DNA of 36,542 bases from Candidatus Falkowiibacteriota bacterium (GCA_027020105.1 JALUVW010000077.1:1-36542), one strand, 5' to 3'; positions 15,560 through 24,902 are shown, counted from the first letter of the stretch. The notes: generated by a model not told the origin, from the letters alone. Program-made: numbers and translations.

Positions 15560-16546
15560 ATGCCTATGAAGCCAACAATGTCTAAAGTAAAAACAAAACA
15601 ACTATTATCCCCCGGCCATACCGCTTGCGCCGGATGCGGACAAATGATTGCCGCGAGAACCGTTGCCCAAGCGCTGGGACCGAACACTATTATCGCCAAC
15701 GCCACCGGCTGCCTTGAAGTGACGACAACCGCCTATCCTATGAGCTCGTGGGGAATGCCGTGGATACACTCCTTGTTTGAAAACGCGTCCGCCGTCGCCT
15801 CGGGAATAAAAGCGGCGTTGAAATATAAAGAGACTAAGTCTCCAATTGGAGACTTAGTCTCCACGCCTAAAGTTGTCGCCCAAGGCGGAGACGGAGGAAC
15901 TTTTGACATCGGCTTCGGCTTGATTTCCGGAATGTGGGAGCGAGGCGATGATATTCTCTATATCTGTTACGACACCGAAGCGTATTCCAATACCGGCATA
16001 CAAGCCTCCGGCGCCACCCCCTGGGCGGCGTCCACCACCACGACTCCGTCCGGTAAATGTATGAGTAAAACGAAGTCCGGTTTCGGCGGAGCGGATGAAG
16101 ATTGCCCGATTGACGCGATCGGCTCGCATCAAAGAAAAAAGGATATGATCGCCATCGCTTTGGCGCACAGATTGCGTTACGTGGCGCAAAGCACCGCCGG
16201 CTTCCCGGATGATATTGCCGCCAAGGTTAAAAAAGCCTTAACCTTTAAGGGTCCGAAATATATCCAAATTATGGCTCCCTGCGTGCCGGGATGGAAAATA
16301 AGTTCCGCGCAGGCGGTGCGGATAGGAAAATTGGCCGCCCAAACCGGACTTTACCCGCTCCTGGAGTATGAAAACGGACAACTGACGAATGTTCTAAAAG
16401 TCCCGAAACCGCGTCCGAAAGTGGATGAATACCTTAAACTGCAAGGCCGATTCGCGCATCTCTTTAAGAATAAAAGCGGAAAAAAGCAAATTGCCTATAT
16501 ACAAAAATTAGCTGACGGGAATATTGAGAAGTATGGTTTAAAATAG
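15560..16546 (+). CDS. porB: Pyruvate/2-oxoacid:ferredoxin oxidoreductase, beta subunit
   Basis: A 328-residue catalytic subunit binding thiamine diphosphate and one [4Fe-4S] cluster. The expected cluster ligands are visible: CAGC near residues 22-26, Cys in ATGCLEV near 54, and Cys in APCVPGW near 230. The diphosphate-binding stretch GGDGGTFDIGFG begins near residue 109 and continues into ICYDTEAYSNTGIQ. Residues 88-104 (KYKETKSPIGDLVSTPK) are encoded exactly by a 51-bp palindromic repeat and look inserted in frame just before the VVAQGGDGG strand. It is separated from porG-D-A by 2.4 kb of pilin and toxin-antitoxin genes. Confidence 0.93.
   Translation: MPMKPTMSKVKTKQLLSPGHTACAGCGQMIAARTVAQALGPNTIIANATGCLEVTTTAYPMSSWGMPWIHSLFENASAVASGIKAALKYKETKSPIGDLVSTPKVVAQGGDGGTFDIGFGLISGMWERGDDILYICYDTEAYSNTGIQASGATPWAASTTTTPSGKCMSKTKSGFGGADEDCPIDAIGSHQRKKDMIAIALAHRLRYVAQSTAGFPDDIAAKVKKALTFKGPKYIQIMAPCVPGWKISSAQAVRIGKLAAQTGLYPLLEYENGQLTNVLKVPKPRPKVDEYLKLQGRFAHLFKNKSGKKQIAYIQKLADGNIEKYGLK
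15821..15871. repeat. 51-bp palindromic element in frame inside porB
   Basis: The central 32 bp are a perfect palindrome (GAGACTAAGTCTCCAA and its reverse complement). All 51 bp are identical, in inverted orientation, to 30821-30871 in the MITE-like element. The length is 17 codons, so the frame is kept. Confidence 0.9.
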
Positions 16547-16651
16547 TTCAAAACTCAAAACTCAAAGTTCAAAACTACAACTAAAAGTTCAAGGCTATTT
16601 AGTTTTAAGTTTTGAGCTGTGGTTTTGAGCTTTGAGTTTTGAGTTTTGAAC
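16547..16651. repeat. AT-rich intergenic inverted repeat (family B, copy 2)
   Basis: GTTCAAAACTCAAAACTCAA on the left is mirrored by TTGAGTTTTGAGTTTTGAAC on the right. It lies just after the porB stop codon and is followed by a compact terminator. Confidence 0.8.
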
Positions 16652-16657
16652 TTCATA

Positions 16658-16688
16658 AAAAACGCTTCGGTAAAACCGAAGCGTTTTT
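16658..16688. terminator. Bidirectional intrinsic terminator between porB and rpoC
   Basis: A 13-nt stem, AAAAACGCTTCGG with its complement, encloses the loop TAAAA. It gives an A/T-flanked hairpin that ends in a T run on both strands. It lies between the convergent porB and rpoC genes. Confidence 0.9.
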
Positions 16689-16717
16689 ATTATTAAATTT
16701 TTCAACTTGAACCGTCC

Positions 16718-19700
16718 TTAATCCTTTTCCCCTTTATACCCCGTTCCAACCGGAATCAAGCGGCCGATGATGACATTTTCCTTAAGTCCTTTCAAGTGGT
16801 CAACTTTGCCGTTAATCGCGGCTTCAATCAATACGCGCGCGGTTTCCTGGAACGAGGAGGCCGATAAGAAGCTGTCTGTCGTAAGCGACGCCTTGCTTAT
16901 GCCCATCAACAAATTTTCCGCTTTAGCTTCTTTTTTGTTATTCTTTCTCGCCTCTTCATTCGCTTTGTCAAAAACCGCCTTCTCAACAACTTCTCCGGAC
17001 AAAAGATCGGTTTCTCCCGCGTCTTGAATATAGACGCGCGAAAACATCTGCTTGGCGATAATCTCAATATGCTTATCGTTTAACGGCTGCCCTTGAGAGG
17101 AATAAACGTATTGAATTTCCTTAATGATGTATTTCTGCGTTTCCAGTTTTCCCCGCAAGCCGTACAGCTGCTGCAAGTCAAAACTGCCTTCGGTTAACTG
17201 GTCTCCCTTTTTAACCTTGTCGCCATTCTCAACCAAGATGGCGAATCCTTTCGGCACGACATACTCCCTCACCTTTTTCGCCTTGCTCGTTATTTTGACA
17301 TACTTGTTCCCCACCTCAACCTTGCCGGCTTTTTTGGCCTTCTGCGTCTTTCCTCCCAAAGAAAACAAGCCATCTCCTTTTTTAACCTCATCGCCGGTTT
17401 TAACCAAAACTTCCGGTTTGCCTTTTTTCGCTTTTCCGTCGTTGTCTTTTAGCGCTTCCTTGGCGAATTCATCAAAGTAATATTTTGACGATTCCGCGCC
17501 GTCATAATAAATTTTTAATATTTTGGCTTGCGGATTGGCAACGGCCATTTTTCCGGTTCCGTCCGAAATCACTCTTTGAGCTTCTTCTATCGCGATTTCT
17601 CCGTCAACATCGGCGATAAACGCCCTCTTCTTTGGCGGACGAGCTTCAAATATTTCTTCAACTCTGGGAAGCCCTTGAGTGATGTCTTCGGAGCCGGCAA
17701 CGCCTCCGGTGTGGAATGTTCTCATCGTCAACTGCGTGCCGGGCTCTCCGATTGATTGGGCGGCGATAATGCCGGCCGCCGTACCGACTTTTACCGGCTG
17801 ATTATACCCCAAATCATAACCATAGCACTTGACGCAAACGCCTCTGTTTAACTTGCAGTTTAAGACCGATCTGATGCTTACCTCTTCTATATTCTCTTTT
17901 TTCAGTTTTTCGGCCAAGTCTTCGGTAACCAGCTCTCCTTTTTTGGCCAAAACCTTGCCTTTGCCGTTTTTTAAATCATCGGCCAAGAATCGCCCGACTA
18001 TTCTTTTTGTTATTTCGTATCCAGCTTCCTCGCTTTCTTTTTTCGTGATGACAAGCCCCTCCGCCGTTCCGCAATCCTCGGACAACACCACCACGTCTTG
18101 GGCCACGTCAACCAAGCGTCTGGTCAAATAACCGGCGTTAGCCGTTCTGAGGGCCGTGTCCGACAATCCTTTTCTTGTCGCGTGAGTTGAAATAAAGTAT
18201 TCCAAAACATCAAACCCGCGCTTGAAATTTCCTCTTACGGGCAATTCAATAATGTCGCCGGACGGCGAAGTAACCAATCCCTTCATTCCCAAAATCTGGG
18301 TCAGCTGGGTCCATGATCCGCGGGCGCCGGATTCAATCATTGAGTAAACCGGACCGTCTTTGGGCAAGCCCGCCTTGCAAATATTGGTAACCTTGTCCTT
18401 TACCTCCGTCCACAATTCAATAACCTTGGCGTACCGTTCGCTTTCGGTCAATAAGCCCTCGTCGTATTGTTCTTGTATGCTTTCAACCTGCCTGCTCGCC
18501 TCTTTGATTAGTTCGTCTTTTTCGCTGAATTCCGGCAAATCGTTCATTCCCCATGAAAGGCCGCTCTGGGTTATGTATTTAAAGCTTTCATTTTTCAATT
18601 CATCAACGAATCGCACCGTCGTGTCTTCCCCGTAAAGCCGCAAACATTCTTTTACCAGGCGCTTTAATTCTCCCTTGTCCACAACTTCGTTGATATACCG
18701 CAATTTTTCCGGCAAAATATCGTTAAAAATTATCCTGCCAACCGTCGTATCAATCAGCCCGTGCTTTTTGAACCGAACTTTTATCAAATCATGAAGCTTG
18801 ATTTTCCGCGCGCCATAGGCGAATTTCGCCTCAAGCGGAGAAGAAAAATATTTTAAGTTTTTACCGTTGCCGCCTCCCGTTCCGGCGCCGGCCGGCAAAT
18901 TGGTCAAATAATGCCCTCCCCAAACAATGTCTTGGCTGGGGGCCACCACCGGATCGCCGGTGGCCGGCTTTAGCAAATTGTGCGAAGACAGCATAATGTC
19001 TTTCGCTTCCTGAACCGCCTCGTCGGTCAAAGGCACGTGCACGGCCATTTGATCACCGTCAAAATCGGCGTTAAAGGCGGTACAAACCAAAGGATGGATT
19101 TGAATGGCCTTTCCTTCAATTAAAATCGGCTGAAAAGCCTGTATGCCGAGGCGGTGCAAAGTGGGGGCGCGATTAAGCATAACGTAAGCGCCTTTGATTA
19201 TATCTTCCAAAATATCCCAAACTTGCGTGTCCCCCTGTTCAATAAAGCGGGAAGCGCTTCTGACATTATGGACAATCTCTCGGCTGATAAGCTTGCTGAT
19301 GATAAACGGCTTAAACAGTTCCAGCGCCATTGTTTTGGGCAGGCCGCATTGGTTTAATTTTAGTTTCGGGTTAACGACGATGACGCTTCTGCCGGAGTAA
19401 TCAATTCTTTTTCCGAGCAAGTTCTGGCGAAAACGCCCTTGCTTACCTTTGAGCGAATCGGCCAATGATTTTAATTGCCTTTTTTGTCCGGTGGAAGCGG
19501 CCACTGTCTTTGAATGCCGCGCCGAATTGTCAATCAAAGCGTCAACCGCCTCTTGCAGCATTCTTTTTTCATTGCGGCAAATAACTTCCGGAGCGTTTAG
19601 TTCCATAAGCTGTTTAAGCCGGTTATTGCGGTTAATTACTCGGCGGTACAAGTCGTTTAAATCCGAAGTGGCGAATCTGCCCCCATCCAAAGCGACCATC

Positions 19701-20674
19701 GGCCTAAGATCCGGCGGTATGACCGGAATAACGGTTAAAATCATCCATTCCGGCCTTATTCCGTTAGCTTTTAAACTTTTAAACAATTTCAGCCGCCTGG
19801 TTAGTTTTTCTTTCTTGGAATCAATCGCCGTTTCCAATTCGTTTTCAATGTCCTTGATTGTTTTATCCACGTCCACTCTTTCCAGCAGTTTTCTGATGGC
19901 CTCGGCTCCGATGCCCGCTTCAAAAATATGGCCGTACTTTAAGCTTAAATTTTGGTACTCGTTTTCCGAAATTATGGCCATCGGCCTCAAATCCCTCAAC
20001 TCCCGTTGCGCCTGCTCAAACGCTTGATCCAAACTGTTTTTCTTTTCGTTGTGCGCCTTTTTTAAAGAGTCTATTTCTTTGGCCAAAATTTCTTCAACTT
20101 CGCTCGCTTCCCTTCCCTCTCGCGTTAATTTTCCTTTTTTGTTTTTTATTTCGCTTATTTGGCGGCTTAACTCCGCGGCCATGGCCTTGCTCTTCGCCTT
20201 ATATTCGTCTTTAATTTGATTAATGGTCGCGTTTTTTAATTCCTCGTTTAAATCGGTAATGATAAAGCTGGCGAAATAAACCACTTTTTCCAAGGCATGC
20301 ATGGACAAATTCAAAATCAATCCGATTTTTGATGAAATTCCGCGCAAAAACCAAATATGAGTGGTCGGACTCTCCAAAGAAATATGCCCCATACGCTCGC
20401 GGCGCACCATGGAATGGGTTACTTCCACTCCGCACTTATCGCAAATGATGCCCTTATAGCGGATTTTTTTATACTTGCCGCAATAACATTCCCAATCTTT
20501 TGACGGACCGAAAATTTTCTCGCAAAAGAGACCGTCTTTTTCCGGTTTTTGCGTGCGGTAATTAATGGTTTCCGGACGCTTAACCTCGCCGTGCGACCAT
20601 GATAAAATTTCATCAGGCGAAGCCAGTTTGAGTTTTATGGCGTTAAAATCTGTTATTCTTGTGGGATTAAACAT
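16718..20674 (-). CDS. rpoC: DNA-directed RNA polymerase beta' subunit
   Basis: A 1318-residue catalytic subunit. The N-terminal zinc site is CYCG..CDKC near residues 61-85. The Mg-binding loop NADFDGDQMAVH lies near 533-545 with its three Asp intact. The second zinc site combines Cys in EDCGTAEG near 865 with CKLNRGVCVKC near 938. A charged coiled-coil-like segment at about 165-235 lies after the first conserved block, and a barrel-sandwich-like part near 1090-1200 (KTGDEVKKGDGLF, ENGDKVKKGDQL) precedes the end. The length is normal for bacteria without large insertions. It is downstream of rpoB with a 152-bp repeat-bearing gap, and is transcribed with it. Confidence 0.98.
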   Translation of the reverse strand: MFNPTRITDFNAIKLKLASPDEILSWSHGEVKRPETINYRTQKPEKDGLFCEKIFGPSKDWECYCGKYKKIRYKGIICDKCGVEVTHSMVRRERMGHISLESPTTHIWFLRGISSKIGLILNLSMHALEKVVYFASFIITDLNEELKNATINQIKDEYKAKSKAMAAELSRQISEIKNKKGKLTREGREASEVEEILAKEIDSLKKAHNEKKNSLDQAFEQAQRELRDLRPMAIISENEYQNLSLKYGHIFEAGIGAEAIRKLLERVDVDKTIKDIENELETAIDSKKEKLTRRLKLFKSLKANGIRPEWMILTVIPVIPPDLRPMVALDGGRFATSDLNDLYRRVINRNNRLKQLMELNAPEVICRNEKRMLQEAVDALIDNSARHSKTVAASTGQKRQLKSLADSLKGKQGRFRQNLLGKRIDYSGRSVIVVNPKLKLNQCGLPKTMALELFKPFIISKLISREIVHNVRSASRFIEQGDTQVWDILEDIIKGAYVMLNRAPTLHRLGIQAFQPILIEGKAIQIHPLVCTAFNADFDGDQMAVHVPLTDEAVQEAKDIMLSSHNLLKPATGDPVVAPSQDIVWGGHYLTNLPAGAGTGGGNGKNLKYFSSPLEAKFAYGARKIKLHDLIKVRFKKHGLIDTTVGRIIFNDILPEKLRYINEVVDKGELKRLVKECLRLYGEDTTVRFVDELKNESFKYITQSGLSWGMNDLPEFSEKDELIKEASRQVESIQEQYDEGLLTESERYAKVIELWTEVKDKVTNICKAGLPKDGPVYSMIESGARGSWTQLTQILGMKGLVTSPSGDIIELPVRGNFKRGFDVLEYFISTHATRKGLSDTALRTANAGYLTRRLVDVAQDVVVLSEDCGTAEGLVITKKESEEAGYEITKRIVGRFLADDLKNGKGKVLAKKGELVTEDLAEKLKKENIEEVSIRSVLNCKLNRGVCVKCYGYDLGYNQPVKVGTAAGIIAAQSIGEPGTQLTMRTFHTGGVAGSEDITQGLPRVEEIFEARPPKKRAFIADVDGEIAIEEAQRVISDGTGKMAVANPQAKILKIYYDGAESSKYYFDEFAKEALKDNDGKAKKGKPEVLVKTGDEVKKGDGLFSLGGKTQKAKKAGKVEVGNKYVKITSKAKKVREYVVPKGFAILVENGDKVKKGDQLTEGSFDLQQLYGLRGKLETQKYIIKEIQYVYSSQGQPLNDKHIEIIAKQMFSRVYIQDAGETDLLSGEVVEKAVFDKANEEARKNNKKEAKAENLLMGISKASLTTDSFLSASSFQETARVLIEAAINGKVDHLKGLKENVIIGRLIPVGTGYKGEKD

Positions 20675-20715
20675 AATAAATAAATTTCTAAATTATAATT
20701 TCTAAAAAAATTATA

Positions 20716-20824
20716 ATGACAAAATCCTAACGACAAATCAGGTTCAAACGACTTAATGTTAAAAACTTAAGCGTTTGTATTTTTGATTTGGCGTTTTAGC
20801 TTTGGATTTAAAAAATTTAAAAAT
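20716..20824. repeat. Inverted repeat in the rpoB-rpoC gap (family C, copy 1)
   Basis: ATGACAAAATCC and ACGACAAATCAGG on the left face TTTGATTTGGCGTTTTAGC on the right. This is a more degenerate relative of the repeat at 28850. Confidence 0.5.
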
Positions 20825-20826
20825 TT

Positions 20827-23800
20827 CTATTTGTCTTTTTTCTCAACTTCCTCTTTTTTTTCCTCTTCTTTTTCGTCTTCACCGTCTTTCTTTTCGTCTT
20901 CGTCAACCTCTTCTTTTCCGCCCAACAATTCCACGTCCAAGCCCAAGCCCTTCAATTCCCGCACCAAAACATTAAACGATTCCGGTATATTCAACTTTTT
21001 TATCGGTTCGCCTTTGATAATTGATTCATACGCCTTGCTTCTTCCCGGAACATCATCCGACTTAATGGTTAAAATCTCCTGCAAGGAATGGGCGGCGCCA
21101 TACGCTTCCAACGCCCATACTTCCATTTCTCCGAATCTCTGTCCGCCGAACTGGGCTTTGCCGCCAAGCGGCTGTTGGGTAATAAGAGAATACGGACCGA
21201 TTGACCTTTGGTGAATCTTATCTTCAACCATATGATTCAGTTTTAGTATGTACTTATACCCGACCGTAACTTCGTTGTCATAGCGTTCGCCGGTTTTACC
21301 GTTATACAAAACAACTTTTCCGCTTTCCGGCATTTTCGCTTTCCTCAACTCTTCCTTAATGCGCTTTTCCGGTATGCCGTTAAGGGGCGGGGTAACGACT
21401 TTATAGCCCAATTTTTTCGCGGCAAGCCCCAAATGAGTTTCCAAAAGCTGGCCCAAGTTCATACGCGATACAACTCCCAAAGGGGATAAAATCACGTCAA
21501 TCGGCGTGCCGTCTTCCATATACGGCATATCTTCCACCGGAACGATTATGGAAACAACTCCCTTGTTTCCGTGGCGGCCGGCCAATTTGTCTCCCACTTG
21601 AACCTTGCGCAGATTGGCCACCGAGACCTGAATGGACTTGATGACGCCGGCGGCCAGCTTATCGCCGTCTTTGCGGGAAAATATTTTAACGTCAACGACT
21701 TTGCCGTGTTCGCCGTGTTCCAAATAAAGGGACGAATCGCGAACATCCTTGGCCTTTTCTCCGAATATCGCCCTTAAAAGTTTTTCCTCGGCCGATAGCT
21801 CCGTTTCGCCCTTGGGAGTGATTTTCCCCACTAAAATATCTCCGGACGACACCTTGGCGCCGATGCGAATAATGCCTTCTTCGTCCAAATCTTTTAATTT
21901 TTCTTCTCCGATATTCGGAATATCATTGGTAACTTCTTCCGGGCCCAGTTTGGTTTCTCTTACGTCAATAATGTAATCCTCTATGTGAATTGAAGAATAA
22001 ACATCATCGCGAACCAATCTTTCGGAAATGATAATGGCGTCCTCGTAGTTATACCCTTCCCATGTCATAAAGGCCACCAGCACGTTCTTTCCCAAGGCCA
22101 ACTCGCCCTTGTCAATGGCCGAAGAATCCGTCAATACCTGCCCCTTCTTAACCTTGTCCCCCTTGTTGACAATGGGGCGTTGGTTAATGCAGGTGGAAGC
22201 GTTTGACCGTAAAAATTTGGTCAACGGATATTTTTTCACGTTCCCTTTTTTGTCTTGAATTTCAATCACGGTTCCGTCAACGCGCTTTACCTCGCCGTCA
22301 TCCTCGGCCAAGATGATAAGCCCCGAATCTTCCGCCGCTCTGGCTTCAATTCCGGTTCCGACAATGGGCGATTCGTTGGTGATCAACGGCACCGCCTGTC
22401 TTTGCATATTTGTTCCCATCAAGGCCCTTTGTCCGTCATCATGTTCCATAAAAGGAATTAAAGCGGTGGCAACCGATATGATTTGATGTGCCGCGACGCC
22501 GTAAAAATCAATTTTAACCACATCCTCCGTGTCCGGTTGGCCGTACTTTCTTACTTCGCATTTATCCACCAAGAAATAGCCGTTATCGTCAATCGGGGTA
22601 ACCGCCGTGGCGGTAATGTATTTTTCTTCCGTAAAAGCGTCCAAATAAACTATTTCGTCCGTAACCACCGGTTTAATCAATATTTCCGCGTCTCCCAATT
22701 CTTCTTTCAGTTTTTTGGCCATTTTATCATTAATGACCTCGCCCGCCTTGATGATTGTTTCTCCGCCGTTCTCTTTATCGTTTTTGGGCTTTTTAACGTC
22801 TTCTCTGACAATTTTACCGACTAATTTTTCGGTGTCGTTCGCGGGAATTTTATTAAGCACCCTCCTGTACGGAGATTCCAGGAATCCGTAATCGTTTAAT
22901 CTGGCGTAACTGGCCAAATGGCCCACAAGTCCGATATTCGGCCCTTCCGGAGTGGCGATGGGGCAAATACGGCCATAATGCGAAGTGTGCACGTCGCGCA
23001 CGTCAAAACCGGCGCGTTCGCGAGTCAATCCTCCGGGACCCATGGCCGATAGCCGGCGTTTATGCTCCAATTCGGCCAGCGGGTTTGTCTGGTCCATAAA
23101 CTGGGAAAGCTGCGAAGACATAAAAAACTCTTTGACCACGCCTATAACCGGCCTGGCGTTAATCAGTTTGTTCGGGGACAGCTCGCCGATATCCGCCGTG
23201 CTCATTCTGTCGCGGATAATCCTTTCCATACGCACGAGCCCGATCCTGAATTTGTTTTGAATAAGCTCGCCGATCGCCCTGACCCGACGATTGCCAAGAT
23301 GATCAATATCGTCCTCATCTTCTTGCGTAATGTTTAATCTGATTACCTCCTTGACAACGGCGACCAAGTCCTCTTTTCTTAAAACGCGGTTCTCTTTGGT
23401 GTTCGGTATGTCAAAACCGAATTTCCTGTTCAGCTTATAGCGGCCGACTCTGTCAAAATCATAACGGTCAAACCTGAAAAACATGGAATGAATTAATTGT
23501 CTGGCATTGTCCGTCGTGGCCAAATCGCCCGGCCTGATTCTTTTATAAACCTCTTTTAAGCCCTCTTCCTCGTTTTTGGCCAAGTCCTTATTGATGGTGG
23601 CGTCAATATAGCCGAGCTCGTCGCCTTCGCTTTTAATGTCAACGTCTTTGAACGCTTCTCTGATTTCGTCATCGCTTGAATAGCCGAAAACCCTTAGAAG
23701 CGAGGTAACCGCCACCTTTCTTTTTCGGTCAATCCTGACCCAAATCACCTTATTGGAATCGGTTTCAATTTCCAGCCAAGCGCCGCGGTTGGGAATAACC

Positions 23801-24267
23801 TTCGCTCCGTACAGCTTTCTCCCTTTGACGAATTCCGAAGTAAAAATAACGCCGGCGCTTCTGATAAGCTGGGAAACAACCACTCTCTCAATGCCGTTAA
23901 CGATGAAAGTTCCGTTTTTGGTCATTAAGGGAAAATCCCCCAAAAACACCTCGCTGGTGGAGACGCTTCCGTTTCTTTTGTTGACCAATCTCACGTTTAC
24001 CCTTAAAGGCGCTTCATAAGTAACGTTCTTGGCCTTGCTTTCGGCCTCATTAAACTTGGGCTCGTCCAAATAATAATCCTCAAAATACAATTCCATATCA
24101 CGGCCGGTAAAATCAACAATCGGCGATATTTCGTCAAACAAATCGGACAAACCGTGCTTCAAAAACCAATCATAAGATCTTTTTTGGATTTCAATTAAGT
24201 CGGGCAAAGGCGCGGCCATTTTTGCCTCTGAAAAATGTTTGCGTTCAGTTGTTTTTGTGTTGGGCAT
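20827..24267 (-). CDS. rpoB: DNA-directed RNA polymerase beta subunit
   Basis: A 1146-residue subunit starting MPNTKTTERKHFSE, with the standard LPDLIEIQKRSYDWFL entry. The rifampicin pocket region FMDQTNPLAELEHKRRLSA near residues 386-404 carries the wild-type Asp, His and Ser positions, so no common rifampicin-resistance substitution is visible. GRICPIATPEGPNIGL, KDVRDSSLYLEHGEHGKV and the C-terminal GGKAQFGGQRFGEMEVWALE are all present. The last 30 residues are a highly charged Glu/Lys tail rather than the usual short end. It is first in the rpoB-rpoC operon. A TATAAT hexamer lies 28 bp upstream of the start, and a terminated leader or separate RNA lies further upstream. Confidence 0.98.
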   Translation of the reverse strand: MPNTKTTERKHFSEAKMAAPLPDLIEIQKRSYDWFLKHGLSDLFDEISPIVDFTGRDMELYFEDYYLDEPKFNEAESKAKNVTYEAPLRVNVRLVNKRNGSVSTSEVFLGDFPLMTKNGTFIVNGIERVVVSQLIRSAGVIFTSEFVKGRKLYGAKVIPNRGAWLEIETDSNKVIWVRIDRKRKVAVTSLLRVFGYSSDDEIREAFKDVDIKSEGDELGYIDATINKDLAKNEEEGLKEVYKRIRPGDLATTDNARQLIHSMFFRFDRYDFDRVGRYKLNRKFGFDIPNTKENRVLRKEDLVAVVKEVIRLNITQEDEDDIDHLGNRRVRAIGELIQNKFRIGLVRMERIIRDRMSTADIGELSPNKLINARPVIGVVKEFFMSSQLSQFMDQTNPLAELEHKRRLSAMGPGGLTRERAGFDVRDVHTSHYGRICPIATPEGPNIGLVGHLASYARLNDYGFLESPYRRVLNKIPANDTEKLVGKIVREDVKKPKNDKENGGETIIKAGEVINDKMAKKLKEELGDAEILIKPVVTDEIVYLDAFTEEKYITATAVTPIDDNGYFLVDKCEVRKYGQPDTEDVVKIDFYGVAAHQIISVATALIPFMEHDDGQRALMGTNMQRQAVPLITNESPIVGTGIEARAAEDSGLIILAEDDGEVKRVDGTVIEIQDKKGNVKKYPLTKFLRSNASTCINQRPIVNKGDKVKKGQVLTDSSAIDKGELALGKNVLVAFMTWEGYNYEDAIIISERLVRDDVYSSIHIEDYIIDVRETKLGPEEVTNDIPNIGEEKLKDLDEEGIIRIGAKVSSGDILVGKITPKGETELSAEEKLLRAIFGEKAKDVRDSSLYLEHGEHGKVVDVKIFSRKDGDKLAAGVIKSIQVSVANLRKVQVGDKLAGRHGNKGVVSIIVPVEDMPYMEDGTPIDVILSPLGVVSRMNLGQLLETHLGLAAKKLGYKVVTPPLNGIPEKRIKEELRKAKMPESGKVVLYNGKTGERYDNEVTVGYKYILKLNHMVEDKIHQRSIGPYSLITQQPLGGKAQFGGQRFGEMEVWALEAYGAAHSLQEILTIKSDDVPGRSKAYESIIKGEPIKKLNIPESFNVLVRELKGLGLDVELLGGKEEVDEDEKKDGEDEKEEEKKEEVEKKDK

Positions 24268-24294
24268 ATATGAATAGGCTAATTAAAATAAAAA

Positions 24295-24321
24295 ATTATA
24301 AAATTAAGCAATATTAAGCAA
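24295..24321 (-). promoter_or_regulatory. Candidate promoter close to rpoB
   Basis: On the minus strand TTGCTT (24321-24316) and a perfect TATAAT (24300-24295) are separated by 15 nt, with a start expected about 20 nt before rpoB. The spacing is short, so this is tentative. It matters because it would let rpoB be transcribed independently of the terminated RNA upstream. Confidence 0.4.
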
Positions 24322-24377
24322 TTTAAAGACTTAAAGAACGGACGGCCAATGGCTTTATATATTGTCGTTTCGGCAAC

Positions 24378-24405
24378 AAAAAACCTCAAGATTGTTTATC
24401 TTGAG
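24378..24405 (-). terminator. Intrinsic terminator 110 nt upstream of rpoB
   Basis: On the minus strand CTCAAGAT, loop AAACA and ATCTTGAG form a perfect 8-bp stem followed by G and six T residues. Read towards rpoB, it would stop transcripts coming from 24750. Confidence 0.75.
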
Positions 24406-24750
24406 TAATTTTTAATTATTTGGTTAAGAGAGTTTGTTTGCGCGAAGTTAGGTTTGCCACTGAATTTAATAAAGTAAATTATAAATTAAAAAGCATGAAG
24501 ATTTTTTGTTTATGATGCGCGAGACGCGCGAGGCGCCATAAACCGCTTCCCGATAATTCACCGTGCCAATCCGCTTATTTTAAAGTCGCGGTCCGCTCGC
24601 GATTAAATCGTTACCCAGGCGTTTCCTCCGGTTAAAAATAAAAAAACGGCATAAAATTTCACGCTTTTCCGCGTGATTTCTCCGTTTCGTTTCATTAATG
24701 ATTTCAATATTAAAAATATTACTTTTTCGCAAAATAATAATTTTACTTGT
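24378..24750 (-). ncRNA. Possible ~370-nt structured RNA or rpoB leader, family not identified
   Basis: This stretch runs from a strong promoter (24757-24785) to an intrinsic terminator (24378-24405) and holds no convincing gene. On the minus strand it contains hairpins CACGC..GCGTG (near 24676-24661), TCGCG..CGCGA (near 24603-24587), and GTTTATG..CATAAAC with an inner GC-rich part (near 24543-24508). The size suits a stable RNA such as RNase P RNA or tmRNA, but I could not match the conserved cores of either. A 30-codon frame (24603-24695) also lies inside and could be a leader peptide. Confidence 0.4.
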
Positions 24751-24756
24751 TTTCTA

Positions 24757-24785
24757 ATACTAACAACAAATAAACCGCTTGTCAA
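24757..24785 (-). promoter_or_regulatory. Strong sigma-70-type promoter far upstream of rpoB
   Basis: A perfect TTGACA (24785-24780) and TAGTAT (24762-24757) are separated by exactly 17 nt on the minus strand. The expected start is near 24750. Confidence 0.65.
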
Positions 24786-24902
24786 GCCCTGCGCGCTCTA
24801 TTTTGAAAAATTCAATATTTTTATTGCTTTTTGTTTAATATTAGGGAAATATATTTTATCGTTTCGTTGTTTTATTGCCAAACGGTTTGATTATTGTTTG
24901 AG

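Noticed and set aside
16056..16130. A further palindromic insertion in porB (the CMSKTKSGFGGADEDCPIDAIGSH stretch seen as an unusual loop)
   Set aside because: The segment looks longer than in PorB sequences I recall, but the DNA shows no clear palindrome or second copy, so an insertion cannot be supported.
23080..23120. Rifampicin-resistance mutation in rpoB
   Set aside because: The key Asp, His and Ser positions are wild type in FMDQTNPLAELEHKRRLSA.
24603..24695. 30-codon frame as a real small membrane protein
   Set aside because: It has no Shine-Dalgarno and lies in a region better explained as structured RNA; kept only as a possible leader peptide.
24378..24750. tmRNA or RNase P RNA call for the rpoB upstream region
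   Set aside because: A GGAGGAAAC stretch and a GCAAACAAAC stretch look faintly familiar, but the conserved cores, tag ending and tRNA-like ends could not be matched, so it is left as unidentified.
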